NCBI GenBank assembly: GCA_016215705.1
Contig: JACRIR010000214.1
Span: 1-55,300 of the forward strand
DNA: 55,300 nt
From: Candidatus Poribacteria bacterium
GTDB lineage: Bacteria > Abyssobacteria > SURF-5
Reading direction: 5' to 3'
The notes below the pieces were generated by a model that ran no database searches, had not been told where the DNA came from, and saw only the letters and a program-made list of their open reading frames with translations. The translations under genes and the position numbers were made by a program. Below, one piece after another: positions 8,187-17,430 of the stretch; the stretch's first letter is position 1; each line of letters opens with the position of its first letter.

Positions 8187-9554
8187 TCAAAGTATATATC
8201 TGCTGAGGTCCTGGTCCTTGAGGAGATCCTTTAAGCAACGTTTCACGTAGTCGGCGTCGATCGTGATCGTGGCGCCCGTGTGCGCGGGCGCGTCGAATGA
8301 GATGTCCTCGATCACACGCTCCATGATCGTATGAAGGCGCCGTGCGCCGATATTCTCCGTTTGTTCATTAACCGACTCAGCGCTTCCGGCTATCTCTCTC
8401 ACAGCGTCATCGCTGAATACGAGGGTGACCCCTTCCGTTTTCATGAGTCCGACGTATTGCTTCACGAGTGCGTTTAGCGGTTCGCGCAGAATCCTCTCAA
8501 AGTCATCCGCCGTCAGGCTCGACAACTCGACGCGCAGAGGGAAGCGACCCTGAAGCTCGGGGATCAGGTCTGAAGGTTTCGTCATGTGGAACGCGCCTGC
8601 CGCAATAAAAAGAATATGGCGTGTATCGACCGGTCCGTACTTCGTTACGACGGTGCTGCCTTCGACCAGAGGAAGAAGGTCACGCTGAACGCCTTCACGC
8701 GACACGTCCGGCCCGTAGCCGGGTTGGCCGCGGCTGGCGATCTTGTCTATTTCATCGAGGAATATGATGCCGGCGTTCTGCGTCTTGTTCAGGGCGGTGG
8801 AGACGACTTCTTCCATGTCGATGAGTTTTTGGGCCTCCTCCTGCGCGAGGATTTTTGCCGCGTCCTTTATCTTAACTTTCTTCTTCTTTTGTTGCGAAGG
8901 AATGAGCTTGCCCAGAAAGCCCTTCAACCCTACGTCCATCTCCTCGAGACCGGAACCTGAGAAAATCTGCAAGGGCAGAGACGCTTGTTCCTGTACCTCC
9001 ACCTCGACATACCGCTCGTCCATTTCGCCGCTACGCAGCTTCTCCAGAAGTCTGTCTCTGGTTGTGCTCGGGGCCTTTATTGTGTCGGCGGGTCCGTGGC
9101 CCGCAAACGATTCGGCCTCGGCCCCCGCAGGGCGATGCTGCGGAGGAAGGATTATGTCCATCAGCCGTTCCTCCGCCAGCTTTTCGGCGACTTTCCTGAC
9201 GGCGGCAGTCCGCTGGGATTTGACCATATTGACCGCGATCTCTGTGAGTTCGCGAATCATCGACTCGACATCGCGGCCCACGTAGCCAACCTCGGTGAAC
9301 TTGGAAGCCTCCACTTTCAGAAAGGGCGCGTCGGAGAGTTTAGAGAGGCGACGCGCGATCTCCGTTTTGCCGACACCCGTGGGGCCGATCATGATGATGT
9401 TCTTCGGGGCTACCTCGTCCCGCAGGTCCTCAGGTAGATGCTGGCGGCGCCACCGGTTGCGCATGGCGATAGCCACCATTTTCTTCGCCTGATGCTGGCC
9501 AATGATATATTTGTCGAGTTCGGCCACTATTTCCTTTGGTATGAGCTCTTTCAT
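8187..9554 (-). CDS. hslU: ATP-dependent protease ATPase subunit HslU (ClpY)
   Basis: AAA+ unfoldase that normally caps the HslV peptidase. 455 residues with Walker [10 protein letters not shown]-domain (about 110-245), Walker B IIFLDEID, sensor region and the canonical extreme C-terminus DLSRYIL that docks into HslV. ATG 9554 is preferred over a TTG 15 bases upstream because the protein then begins [10 protein letters not shown], as in the family. hslV, usually just upstream, is not here: the upstream neighbour is a deaminase gene, so HslV must be encoded elsewhere or be missing. Confidence 0.97.
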   Translation of the reverse strand: MKELIPKEIVAELDKYIIGQHQAKKMVAIAMRNRWRRQHLPEDLRDEVAPKNIIMIGPTGVGKTEIARRLSKLSDAPFLKVEASKFTEVGYVGRDVESMIRELTEIAVNMVKSQRTAAVRKVAEKLAEERLMDIILPPQHRPAGAEAESFAGHGPADTIKAPSTTRDRLLEKLRSGEMDERYVEVEVQEQASLPLQIFSGSGLEEMDVGLKGFLGKLIPSQQKKKKVKIKDAAKILAQEEAQKLIDMEEVVSTALNKTQNAGIIFLDEIDKIASRGQPGYGPDVSREGVQRDLLPLVEGSTVVTKYGPVDTRHILFIAAGAFHMTKPSDLIPELQGRFPLRVELSSLTADDFERILREPLNALVKQYVGLMKTEGVTLVFSDDAVREIAGSAESVNEQTENIGARRLHTIMERVIEDISFDAPAHTGATITIDADYVKRCLKDLLKDQDLSRYIL

Positions 9555-9642
9555 GAATGTGCCTGACAATTCCTGTTGTGGCGCAACATTGGCCGCAGGG
9601 GCGCGCGGCGCCTCTGTTCAAGCAGTTGCCGGATAGATTCTT

Positions 9643-10098
9643 TCACGCCCTTTGCGTATCCTTGACGACTATCTGAATGGCTGCTTCCTCAAGCATTTCC
9701 CGGGATAGTCTATCCGGATACCCGCCGAGCACGACGATGCGCTCAACCCCGGCATTAATGAGCATCTTTGCGCAGAGAACACAGGGCTGGTTAGTGCAAT
9801 ACAGAATCGAGCCGCGGAGGCTAATGCCGAACTGGGCGGCCTGCAGAATCGCATTCTGTTCGGCATGGATGCCGCGACAAAGCTCGTGCCTCTCGCCGGA
9901 CGGTATTCTCTCGCGTTCGCGGATACAGCCGACCTCCTCGCAGTGCTTCAAGCCGCTGGGGGCGCCGTTATAACCGGTCGAAAGCACTCGCTTTTCTCTC
10001 ACGAAGACGGCGCCTACCGCTCTTCTCAGGCATGTGGATCGGCTTGAGACGAGCCTTGCGATTTCGAGAAAATATTCATCCCATGTTGGCCGTGTCAA
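9643..10098 (-). CDS. dCMP deaminase (ComEB-type cytidine/deoxycytidylate deaminase)
   Basis: 151 residues of the zinc-dependent deaminase family, converting dCMP to dUMP for thymidylate synthesis. Catalytic motif HAEQNA (His78, Glu80) and the zinc ligands in PCVLCAK (Cys106, Cys109) are intact; an additional Cys/His-rich segment (HCEEVGC near residue 52-58) matches the extra zinc site of dCMP deaminases. The start is TTG 10098, supported by GGAG eight bases upstream. It follows glyA by 32 bases, a linkage also seen in Firmicutes and other phyla. Confidence 0.92.
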   Translation of the reverse strand: MTRPTWDEYFLEIARLVSSRSTCLRRAVGAVFVREKRVLSTGYNGAPSGLKHCEEVGCIRERERIPSGERHELCRGIHAEQNAILQAAQFGISLRGSILYCTNQPCVLCAKMLINAGVERIVVLGGYPDRLSREMLEEAAIQIVVKDTQRA

Positions 10099-10130
10099 AT
10101 CTTGGCTCCATCAGTTGTTGAGGGGGGCTC

Positions 10131-11441
10131 TCAGCAGACGTCGTCCGGCATCGGGAATCTGTCACAGAGTTCCCTCACTTTCGCTCGGATGTGCGAAAGA
10201 CGCGCTTTGTCTGACCGTGCGACCAAGGCGTCGTCAACAAGCCGGGCTATTAACGCCATTTCCTCTTCGCCCATGCCGCGCGTCGTCACGGCCGGGGTGC
10301 CCGGTCTGATGCCGCTGGCGACGGAAGGACTTCTCTTGTCGAATGGCACAGTATTCTTGTTTACGGTTATGCCCGCCTCATCCAGAATCTCCACCGCCTC
10401 TTTGCCGGTGAACCCCTTGCTGGTGAGGTCAATCAGCATCAAGTGGGTATCCGTGCCGCCTGCGACGAGTCTGAAGCCTCGCTCCTTGAATTCATCGGCG
10501 AGGCGAGCCGCGTTCCGGACGATTCGGCGCTGATAATCTGCAAACTCTTTTGTCATCGCTTCTTTGAGGCAGACCGCCTTGGCGGCGATTACGTGCATGA
10601 GTGGTCCTCCCTGAATTCCGGGAAAAACCGTGTGATCAACTTTGTGGGCGTATTCCTTCTTGCATAGCACCATGCCGCCCCGCGGCCCCCTCAGTGTCTT
10701 GTGGGTGGTAACCGTCACGAAATCGGCATGCGGAAAGGGCTGTGGGTGAACGCCCCCGGCGATAAGTCCGGCTATGTGCGCTATATCCGCCATCAGATAC
10801 GCTCCGACTTCGCGAGCGATTTCACCGAATTTCGCAAAGTCGATCTCGCGCGGATAGGCGCTGGCGCCGACGATAATCATCTTCGGCCTGCATTCCAAAG
10901 CCCGCTCTCGAAGAGCGGCAAAATCGAGTGTCTCCGTCCTGCGATCGACGCCGTAGGAAACGATCTTGAAGAATTGGCCCGAAAAGCTCGCGGGAGCGCC
11001 GTGAGTCAGATGTCCTCCATGAGAGAGTTCCATCCCCATTATGGTGTCTCCACGCTGCAACACGCTGAAATACACGGCCATGTTCGCTTGCGTGCCCGAG
11101 TGTGGTTGCACATTTGCATGCTCGGCGCCAAACAGTTGTTTGGCTCGCTCGATGGCGAGAGTCTCGACCTGATCGACATACTCGCAGCCTCCGTAGTAAC
11201 GGTGGCCCGGGTACCCTTCCGCGTACTTATTGGTCATTACGCATCCCTGGGCCTTGAGCACGGCGGCGCTCGTGAAGTTTTCCGATGGAATCAACTGCAA
11301 TCGGCCGCGCTGCCGCTCGTGTTCGCAGCTTATCGCTCGCGCGACATCGGGGTCAACTCTCTCGAGGACATCGGATCTCTCATCTGGCAATCCCAAAATC
11401 GCATTCCTTTCTCTTTTACCGGTCTTACGATTCACCGTCAA
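10131..11441 (-). CDS. glyA: Serine hydroxymethyltransferase
   Basis: PLP enzyme interconverting serine and glycine with one-carbon transfer to tetrahydrofolate. The PLP lysine lies in [33 protein letters not shown] and HSGTQAN are family hallmarks. The assigned length is 436 residues; about 15-20 N-terminal residues exceed the usual start, and the true start could be GTG 11435 or a TTG near 11393, which follows AAAGGA. The first option overlaps the end of rpiB by 17 bases. The rpiB-glyA-deaminase order is a conserved bacterial arrangement. Confidence 0.95.
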   Translation of the reverse strand: MTVNRKTGKRERNAILGLPDERSDVLERVDPDVARAISCEHERQRGRLQLIPSENFTSAAVLKAQGCVMTNKYAEGYPGHRYYGGCEYVDQVETLAIERAKQLFGAEHANVQPHSGTQANMAVYFSVLQRGDTIMGMELSHGGHLTHGAPASFSGQFFKIVSYGVDRRTETLDFAALRERALECRPKMIIVGASAYPREIDFAKFGEIAREVGAYLMADIAHIAGLIAGGVHPQPFPHADFVTVTTHKTLRGPRGGMVLCKKEYAHKVDHTVFPGIQGGPLMHVIAAKAVCLKEAMTKEFADYQRRIVRNAARLADEFKERGFRLVAGGTDTHLMLIDLTSKGFTGKEAVEILDEAGITVNKNTVPFDKRSPSVASGIRPGTPAVTTRGMGEEEMALIARLVDDALVARSDKARLSHIRAKVRELCDRFPMPDDVC

Positions 11442-11859
11442 TCTTGCGTATTCTTCTGAGATGTCTTCCGCCTTCGAACGAAGTCTTCATCCACACGAGG
11501 AGTATGTCGCGGGCCGTGTCGGAATCGGTTATCCTGGAGCCGAGCACAAGTACGTTCGCGTCGTTGTGCGCCCTCGACATCTCAGCCATGTACGTGTTGA
11601 GACACAACGCGGCCCGGATTCCCTTATGTCGGTTGGCCGCGTAGCTCATGCCGAGACCAGTGCCACAGACCAGCACGCCGCGCTCAACGGTATTCGCAAG
11701 CAGCGCCTTGCACAGCTTCTGCGCATAGTCCGGGTAGTCACAGGACTCCGTCTCGTAGCATCCGAAATCTTCCACACTGTGTCCTTCAGATTCAAGATGC
11801 CGCTTAAGCTCTTCTTTCATCTCGAAACCGGCATGGTCAGAGGCTATCCCCAGCTTCAT
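11425..11859 (-). CDS. rpiB: Ribose-5-phosphate isomerase B
   Basis: 144 residues of the RpiB/LacAB family, interconverting ribose 5-phosphate and ribulose 5-phosphate. The opening [16 protein letters not shown] and the [20 protein letters not shown] segment with the catalytic Cys and phosphate-binding residues are typical. Start ATG 11859 follows AAAGGA at a spacing of five. Together with the two transketolase genes upstream it supplies the non-oxidative pentose phosphate branch from one operon. Confidence 0.95.
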   Translation of the reverse strand: MKLGIASDHAGFEMKEELKRHLESEGHSVEDFGCYETESCDYPDYAQKLCKALLANTVERGVLVCGTGLGMSYAANRHKGIRAALCLNTYMAEMSRAHNDANVLVLGSRITDSDTARDILLVWMKTSFEGGRHLRRIRKIDGES

Positions 11860-11951
11860 CGTGTTCCTTTCGTCATAAGCAGTCAATCTCCTCACGGGCG
11901 CTCATCCGGGAACGTCATGCCGCACGGCGTTCCCCAATGAGCGTATCTCTC

Positions 11952-12605
11952 TTAGAAGTTCTCTTTTCTTTCGGCCCGGGCGATTACTGCCTTGATTCTG
12001 TCGGAAGGGACGGCGCCCTCTCTCAGTATTATTGCGTTCTGCCCCGTGACGTCTACTATTGTCGAAGGCGCCTCGGACGCGCTTGGGCCGCCGTCTACGA
12101 TCGCGTCGATCTCGCCTCTGAAATGTTCCAGGGCCTCATGGGCCGTGCGCGCCGGCGCGCATCCCGACGGGTTGGCGCTCGTTGCGATGACAAGTCCGCT
12201 GATACTGCCGGCCAGGGCTCGAGCGATCCTGTTGTCAGGCACTCTGACACACAGCGTCTTCCGTGAGTCCAACGCGTTGGCCGGAAGGATTGTGGGGCCG
12301 CTAACCACGAGTGACACGGGACCCGGCCAGAACACGTCCGCGAGGGCCGCCGCAGGCGGGCCGAGGCTAATACCCCATTGCGCAAGCCGTTGCGGATTGT
12401 CAATAATGTACGGGAACGGCTTGGCGCCCCCGCGTCCCTTCAGTATTCTTATCTTATGGGTCGATTCCGGATTGAACCCGTCGCCTCCCAGGGCGTAGAA
12501 CGTATCGGTCGGGTATGCAATTATCGCTCCCTTCCGGAGGAGCGAGGCGATCTCACTGATCAGATCAAGCTCTGGTTGTCCCGGATCGACCCCGAATATT
12601 TTCAT
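11952..12605 (-). CDS. tsaC: L-threonylcarbamoyladenylate synthase (TsaC/YwlC, YrdC domain)
   Basis: 217 residues of the YrdC fold, making threonylcarbamoyl-AMP for the t6A37 modification of tRNAs. Motifs AYPTDTFYALGGD, KGRGGAKPFP, and ATSANPSG are conserved. The extra Sua5 C-terminal domain is absent, so this is the short TsaC/YwlC form. ATG 12605 lies inside the 3' end of rdgB (41-base overlap). The tsaC-rpiB-glyA order matches the ywlC-ywlF-glyA neighbourhood of Firmicutes. Confidence 0.93.
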   Translation of the reverse strand: MKIFGVDPGQPELDLISEIASLLRKGAIIAYPTDTFYALGGDGFNPESTHKIRILKGRGGAKPFPYIIDNPQRLAQWGISLGPPAAALADVFWPGPVSLVVSGPTILPANALDSRKTLCVRVPDNRIARALAGSISGLVIATSANPSGCAPARTAHEALEHFRGEIDAIVDGGPSASEAPSTIVDVTGQNAIILREGAVPSDRIKAVIARAERKENF

Positions 12606-13221
12606 CTTTTGCCGGTTTTATCTCGAGCAGTCGCTCAAGTATGCGTCGGGCTTTCTTCAGCGCTTGCGCCCGGTGGCTGATCTGATTCTTGACCGGGGCG
12701 CCCAGACGGGCAAAGGTTCTGCTGTGGCCCTCGGGAATGAACACAGGGTCATAACCAAAGCCGCTATGTCCCGCCGAGCGTAGCGCTATTCTCCCTTCGC
12801 ACTTCCCCGTTGCGAGCCACATGCTCCTGCCGTCGGCTATGGCAATGGCGCAGACGAAGCGCGCGTTACGATTATCAGCCCTTACGCCGCGCATGAGGCT
12901 CAACAGTTTCTTCACGTTTTCAGAGTCCGAGGCGTTCTCTGCTGCGAACCTGGCTGACAGATAGCCGGGTTGTCCTCCCAGACAGTCGACCTGCAGACCG
13001 GAATCCTCTGAGAGCGTCAGCAGGCGCGTCTGCCGGAAATATGTCGTCGCTTTCAAACGAGCGTTTTCTGCAAAGGATTTCCCTGTTTCGCGGGCAGACT
13101 TGACGCCCTTCATATTCTTGAGACTGACGATTTCAAACGGCAATCCTTCAAGAATCTTTGTGATCTCGCGGACTTTGCCGGGATTGCTTGTCGCAATCAG
13201 CAGTTTCACAACTTGACGCAT
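12565..13221 (-). CDS. rdgB: XTP/dITP diphosphatase (non-canonical purine NTP pyrophosphatase)
   Basis: 218 residues of the Ham1/RdgB family, which hydrolyses XTP, dITP and ITP to keep them out of DNA and RNA. LLIATSNPGKVREI at the start, LSEDSGLQVDCLGG (metal-binding acidic residues), SGFGYDPVFIPEG and the SHRAQALKK tail are conserved. I choose ATG 13221 (GGA four bases upstream); a GTG at 13248 with AAGG is possible. The last 20 residues or so extend past the usual end and overlap tsaC. Confidence 0.94.
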   Translation of the reverse strand: MRQVVKLLIATSNPGKVREITKILEGLPFEIVSLKNMKGVKSARETGKSFAENARLKATTYFRQTRLLTLSEDSGLQVDCLGGQPGYLSARFAAENASDSENVKKLLSLMRGVRADNRNARFVCAIAIADGRSMWLATGKCEGRIALRSAGHSGFGYDPVFIPEGHSRTFARLGAPVKNQISHRAQALKKARRILERLLEIKPAKDENIRGRSGTTRA

Positions 13222-13265
13222 TTCATCCGTCTTTCGTTTTCGCCGCACGAAGACCTTTTCTCAAA

Positions 13266-14711
13266 TCATTTGCCACTCGGCGCTGCCTCTTCAGGAAGAG
13301 CTTTTTCGCTCTCTTCACCCGCGGCAGGTTTCTGCGATTTCTCGTCGGGTCCTTCTTCTGAAGGAGGCTCCTCTTGTCCCTTTGCCATCTTCACGTTCTG
13401 CTCGAGTGTCTTGAAGATGTCGTACCCCTGCAACAATTCAACGGCCCTTTGCAGTTGCACGTCAGTCATGACGGGTTTTTCTTTGCTTTCTTGGTCGGGC
13501 TTGGATTCGGTTTCTCCGTCGGTCTTGGTCTGGCCCTTGATAACGAGTGGCGCTGTCATATCAAGACCGCCGAGCAGATGAACAAACTGCTCTTTGCTGA
13601 TCTTTACTTCGATGTCGGGAATAATGCCCACGCCGTCTATCGAGTGTCCGCCCGGCGTGAGGTATTTGGCTGTCGTCAAGCGCAAGGCGGAGCCGTCAGA
13701 GAGCGGAATTATGCTCTGAACCGAGCCCTTGCCGAAAGTCTTTTCCCCGAGGACGACGGCCCGGTGCCAATCCTTGAGGGCGCCCGCAACAATCTCGGAG
13801 GCGCTGGCGCTGCCCTGGTTCACAAGCACTACCATGGGCGTGCTGGGGTCTACCGACGGATTCTTTTTCGATTTAAAGCGCAGGTTCTGCTCGGTGTTGC
13901 GCGATTCGGTGTAAACTATCAGTTTACCTTTATCGAGGAACTCTTCCGAAACGTCGGCGGAGACATTAAGCAAACCACCCGGATTGTTGCGCATGTCGAG
14001 CACCAACGAGCGCATTCCCTGAGACTTGAGGTCGATGATCGCCTTGTGCAATTCACTGGCGGTTCGCTCGCTGAACTCGACGAGCCGGATATAACCGATA
14101 TTGCTCTCGAGCATTCTCGATTTTACACTGGGTATTTTAATGTCGTCGCGAGTCAGGGTGAATTCAAGTTCTTCCGGAACTTTGCCGTCGGTTTCATGAA
14201 GTCTGATTACGCTGACCTTTACCTGAGAGCCCTTCGGGCCGCGCAACTTCTTAACAGCTTCTTCAAGCACCAGCCCCTCCGTGCTCGCGCCGTCGATCTT
14301 CATTATCTTGTCACCGGCTTGTACGCCGGCCTTGAACGCAGGTGTATCCTCGATCGGCGAGACGACCGTGAGAACCTTATTCTCGTCGAGGCTTATGACG
14401 ATCCCCAGTCCTCCGAAATGGCCTTCCGTTTCAACTTTCAACTCCTTGTAAGTCTCCGGCTGCATGAACTGGCTGTGCGGGTCAAGCTTGTCGAGCATAC
14501 CCTTGAGTGCGCCGTATATCAGCGTCTGAGTCGGGACTTCTTGTACGTATTCGCTTTGCACTATGCTCAGGGCGTCGGAAAAGACCTCAAGGTCCTTGTA
14601 AGGCGAACCTGTTTGAGCCGCCACGTATCCCGAAAGGCCGTTGCCGATTATAAGGCCCAGGAACAAAACCGAAAGAAAGAAGAAAAGAAACTCATTCCGA
14701 TTGCGTCGCAT
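13266..14711 (-). CDS. ctpA: C-terminal processing protease, S41 family
   Basis: 481-residue periplasmic serine protease with an N-terminal signal-anchor (residues 8-30), a PDZ domain (about 95-170) and the S41 core. The catalytic dyad is Ser303 in GSASASE and Lys328 in EKTFGKGSVQ; the substrate-gating MRNNPGGLL segment is intact. The acidic, Pro/Glu-rich tail is low-complexity. ATG 14711 overlaps the end of the ftsX-envC gene by 20 bases. The order ftsE-ftsX-envC-ctpA is widespread in bacteria, where CtpA proteases often control cell-wall hydrolases, which fits a role with the adjacent FtsEX module. Confidence 0.95.
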   Translation of the reverse strand: MRRNRNEFLFFFLSVLFLGLIIGNGLSGYVAAQTGSPYKDLEVFSDALSIVQSEYVQEVPTQTLIYGALKGMLDKLDPHSQFMQPETYKELKVETEGHFGGLGIVISLDENKVLTVVSPIEDTPAFKAGVQAGDKIMKIDGASTEGLVLEEAVKKLRGPKGSQVKVSVIRLHETDGKVPEELEFTLTRDDIKIPSVKSRMLESNIGYIRLVEFSERTASELHKAIIDLKSQGMRSLVLDMRNNPGGLLNVSADVSEEFLDKGKLIVYTESRNTEQNLRFKSKKNPSVDPSTPMVVLVNQGSASASEIVAGALKDWHRAVVLGEKTFGKGSVQSIIPLSDGSALRLTTAKYLTPGGHSIDGVGIIPDIEVKISKEQFVHLLGGLDMTAPLVIKGQTKTDGETESKPDQESKEKPVMTDVQLQRAVELLQGYDIFKTLEQNVKMAKGQEEPPSEEGPDEKSQKPAAGEESEKALPEEAAPSGK

Positions 14712-16731
14712 TTATGCTCCTCCTTTGAAGCCAATCAATTGGGTCAACGGGCGTCCCGTTCTCCCGTATCTCAAAATACAGAAAAGGCCCTTTCAGCGAC
14801 CCGGTTTCTCCGATGAGCGCTATGGCCTGGCCTGCCCGCGCCGTGGCGCCTCTGCGGACCATGATTTCGGAACAGTGCGCATATACGCTGCTGTAACCGT
14901 CGCCGTGATCCATGATTACCAGTTTGCCGTAACCCTTGAACCAATCGCTGTAGACCACTACGGCGTCATGAATCGCACGAATTTCCGTGCCTGCCGGAGC
15001 CGTGATATCAATTCCGAGATGCCGCGTGAACGTGGGCGAGTCCGAATTCTTCATCCTGCCGAATGGAGCAGAAACCTCACCCTTCACCGGCCACGGCAAA
15101 AGCCCTTTCATTTCCCTGAAGGGCGCAGAACCTGCGAGAAGAGGCCGCTGAACTCCGCGTTGCGCCTCTATTAAGTCCTGCAGCTTGTGAGCCGAGGCCT
15201 CTAGGTCACTAATGGCGGCGACGTAGAGGGTCTTCTTTTCGCTGAGTCCTGCCAGCAGCGCCTCGCGCTGCTTCCTCTTTTCCTTTGACTGCTCAGCGCG
15301 AAGCCGCGCCGCCTCTGTATAAATTGTATCTAATTCGATGCGTTTATTCAAATTCTGCTGCTCCCGCAGGACCGCCGCGCGAAGCCCCCTGGCCTGCTCG
15401 AAGGCATCGGTCTCCTTCTTCGCAAGCCTTGAAACCATTTCACGCCGCCGCGTCAGGTCCGACTGGGGGATATCGCAGAGAATGACCTCTATGAGCGTTG
15501 GCTCACGGTAGTTGCAGAGAAGCCTCAGCCACCTTTCCAATTCTTGCCTGGATTGCGCATATGCGGACTCATGCCGTCCGAGCTCAGTCTGTATCCTCGC
15601 AGTTGCCGCCTTGTTCAATGCGACGCTGGTTTCGCCTGACCTGATTTCGCGCGAAAGAGAATCGAGTTTTCTGTCCGTCGCCTCGAGTTCGTCGACGAGC
15701 GCTCGTTCCTGCATCCCGATTTTTTCCCTCCCCGCGCGACTCTGTTCCAGCTCGAGTTCGAGTTCTCTCAGCTTTTGCTGATACCGGGCGACCTCCGCAT
15801 CGAGAGAGGGTTCCGTCTGCGCCAAGACGCTCCCCGAAACGATAATGAAGAGCGCGGCGGCGGCTGCGGTGACGGCCAGCGCGGCTCTGAATGAAAACCA
15901 GGCTGCAAGAATCGCTACCGCGGGGCCAACCGCAAATGCGAGCGCAAACACGCGAAGCGGCGATTCAATAGTACCGCCCGTCTTCATCGAAACGAGGGCG
16001 ACCGCGGCCACTAACGATGCCACGCCCACGGTTGACCCGGTCAGTCCTTGCGCCACGCTTTCGGCGGTAAGCATTCTTCTTAGAAATGTTGTGCTGGCGC
16101 CCAGCGTTCTAAGCGTCCTGACTTCGTTCTTGCGAGCGGTGGCGGCGAGGCCTGCTATATTAACCGTGATCACTCCAAAAACCAAAACCCAGAAGATGCT
16201 TGTCGCGACCGTGAAGCTGGCGACGTGGCTTCGGAATCGGAGGTATCTCTTGAGCAGCATTTCCTCGAACTTGACTTCGTCCACTCCGTTGATTGACGCC
16301 ACTTGCGAGGCCACTTGTTTAGCCACTGCGAGGTCGCGCTTATCCGGGGATAACTTGATGATAATCGACGCCGGCAGCACTTCGTCGAGGGGCGTTTCCT
16401 GCAAATCCAGCGAATCTCCCACATCGGAGAAAAGCTCTTCCCATGACATGCGAGCGCTCACCAGTCTGGCGTCGCTCACTTCGGGGATAGCCCGAACCTT
16501 CTCGATCGTCTGCTGCGCTTCGCTCTCTTTGAGATTGTGCGAGAGGAAGGCGACAAGCTCGACCCTCCGTTCCCATCGCTCCAACAGTGAGCTGATGTTG
16601 TGCTTGAGGAGCCCGAACACGCCGACGGCAAAGACGGAGACCGCAACACATCCCGTCATGGCCAGGCTGAGAGTGCGCTCGCGCCAGGAATTTCGGAGAC
16701 CTTCCTTTATTGCCAGCCGGTAGCTTTCCAT
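14692..16731 (-). CDS. ftsX: FtsX-EnvC fusion: cell-division permease joined to a degenerate LytM/M23 activator
   Basis: A single 679-residue frame joins two proteins that are normally separate. Residues 1-280 are FtsX: membrane segments near 21-42, 171-196, 226-249 and 258-279 with the large periplasmic loop between the first two. Residues 284-303 form a fifth hydrophobic segment ending SVLA-Q, which resembles a signal peptide with a possible signal-peptidase site after Ala304. Residues 305-530 are charged coiled coil as in EnvC/PcsB, and 545-672 a LytM (M23) domain. The first zinc motif HLGID (His571, Asp575) and His619 are kept, but the essential HxH is replaced by F-L-Y (650-652), as in the catalytically dead E. 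coli EnvC, so it is probably an amidase activator. An in-frame stop lies just before ATG 16731, excluding a longer start. Confidence 0.93.
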   Translation of the reverse strand: MESYRLAIKEGLRNSWRERTLSLAMTGCVAVSVFAVGVFGLLKHNISSLLERWERRVELVAFLSHNLKESEAQQTIEKVRAIPEVSDARLVSARMSWEELFSDVGDSLDLQETPLDEVLPASIIIKLSPDKRDLAVAKQVASQVASINGVDEVKFEEMLLKRYLRFRSHVASFTVATSIFWVLVFGVITVNIAGLAATARKNEVRTLRTLGASTTFLRRMLTAESVAQGLTGSTVGVASLVAAVALVSMKTGGTIESPLRVFALAFAVGPAVAILAAWFSFRAALAVTAAAAALFIIVSGSVLAQTEPSLDAEVARYQQKLRELELELEQSRAGREKIGMQERALVDELEATDRKLDSLSREIRSGETSVALNKAATARIQTELGRHESAYAQSRQELERWLRLLCNYREPTLIEVILCDIPQSDLTRRREMVSRLAKKETDAFEQARGLRAAVLREQQNLNKRIELDTIYTEAARLRAEQSKEKRKQREALLAGLSEKKTLYVAAISDLEASAHKLQDLIEAQRGVQRPLLAGSAPFREMKGLLPWPVKGEVSAPFGRMKNSDSPTFTRHLGIDITAPAGTEIRAIHDAVVVYSDWFKGYGKLVIMDHGDGYSSVYAHCSEIMVRRGATARAGQAIALIGETGSLKGPFLYFEIRENGTPVDPIDWLQRRSINATQSE

Positions 16732-16758
16732 GAACCAGTATGCATCCTTGGGCGGGAC

Positions 16759-17430
16759 TCACGCGGCGGTAGTCTTCGTCATGCGGCCAAGCGAGCTCCT
16801 GTCCAGCGCAATGACCCGCTTGCCCGATTGCCGCGCGAATTCAGCGTGGTGCGTTGCAATTACTACAGTGGAGCCGCGCAGGTTCGCGTTCTTGAACAAT
16901 TCCATCGCTTTCTCGATGGATTGCCGGTCAAGCCCTTCATACGGCTCATCTGCAAGCACGATTGCGGGCCTGCGCGCCAGAGCCCGGCAGATTTTGAGCA
17001 TTTGCCTCTCATTCTCAGAAACGCTGTTCGGGAACAAACTCGCCTTGCCGGGAAGGCCGAGTTCCCTCAGATAAACTATTGTTTCCTTTTTGGCGTCCGC
17101 CGAGCGCCAGCCCGCAAGTTCGAGTGAAAAGGCGATATTCTCGGCAAGGGTCCGGCGCGGCAGAAGCGCGTCATCCGGAAATATCACTCCAAGTCGGCGC
17201 AAATACTCAGGCACTCTATGGCGTGAAATCCTCGTAACATCGATTCCATCTACTATTACACGTCCGCCGGCCGGGGACTGCTGAAGGGAGAGAATCCGAA
17301 GCAAGGAGGTCTTCCCTGACCCTGCCTGCCCGCACACGAAAACAAACTCACCTTTTTCGATGTGCAGATTCAGGCCGTCGATCAACTCGTGGTCTCCGGT
17401 TCGCAGGCACAGGTCAAGCGTGATGATCAC
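16759..17430 (-). CDS. ftsE: FtsE-like ABC ATPase with atypical Q-loop and signature motif
   Basis: 223-residue ABC ATPase that should pair with the FtsX part of the next gene, 27 bases away, to drive septal cell-wall hydrolysis. Walker A GQAGSGKT (34-41), Walker B AIVLADEP (156-163) and the H-loop THH (193-195) are intact. The Q-loop, VIFQD in FtsE of other bacteria, reads VIFPDD, so the glutamine is lost, and the LSGGEQQ signature reads VSENERQ. These changes could lower or alter ATP hydrolysis. The GTG start at 17430 overlaps the TGA of the transketolase gene (GTGA), so translation is coupled. Confidence 0.88.
   Translation of the reverse strand: MIITLDLCLRTGDHELIDGLNLHIEKGEFVFVCGQAGSGKTSLLRILSLQQSPAGGRVIVDGIDVTRISRHRVPEYLRRLGVIFPDDALLPRRTLAENIAFSLELAGWRSADAKKETIVYLRELGLPGKASLFPNSVSENERQMLKICRALARRPAIVLADEPYEGLDRQSIEKAMELFKNANLRGSTVVIATHHAEFARQSGKRVIALDRSSLGRMTKTTAA

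Noticed and set aside
13374-14816. Long plus-strand open frame (480 codons) over ctpA
   Set aside because: It is the antisense shadow of a well-supported S41 protease and has no family resemblance of its own.
15845-16723. Long plus-strand open frame over the FtsX half of the fusion
   Set aside because: Antisense to a membrane protein; Ala/Ser/Thr-rich translation with no motifs.
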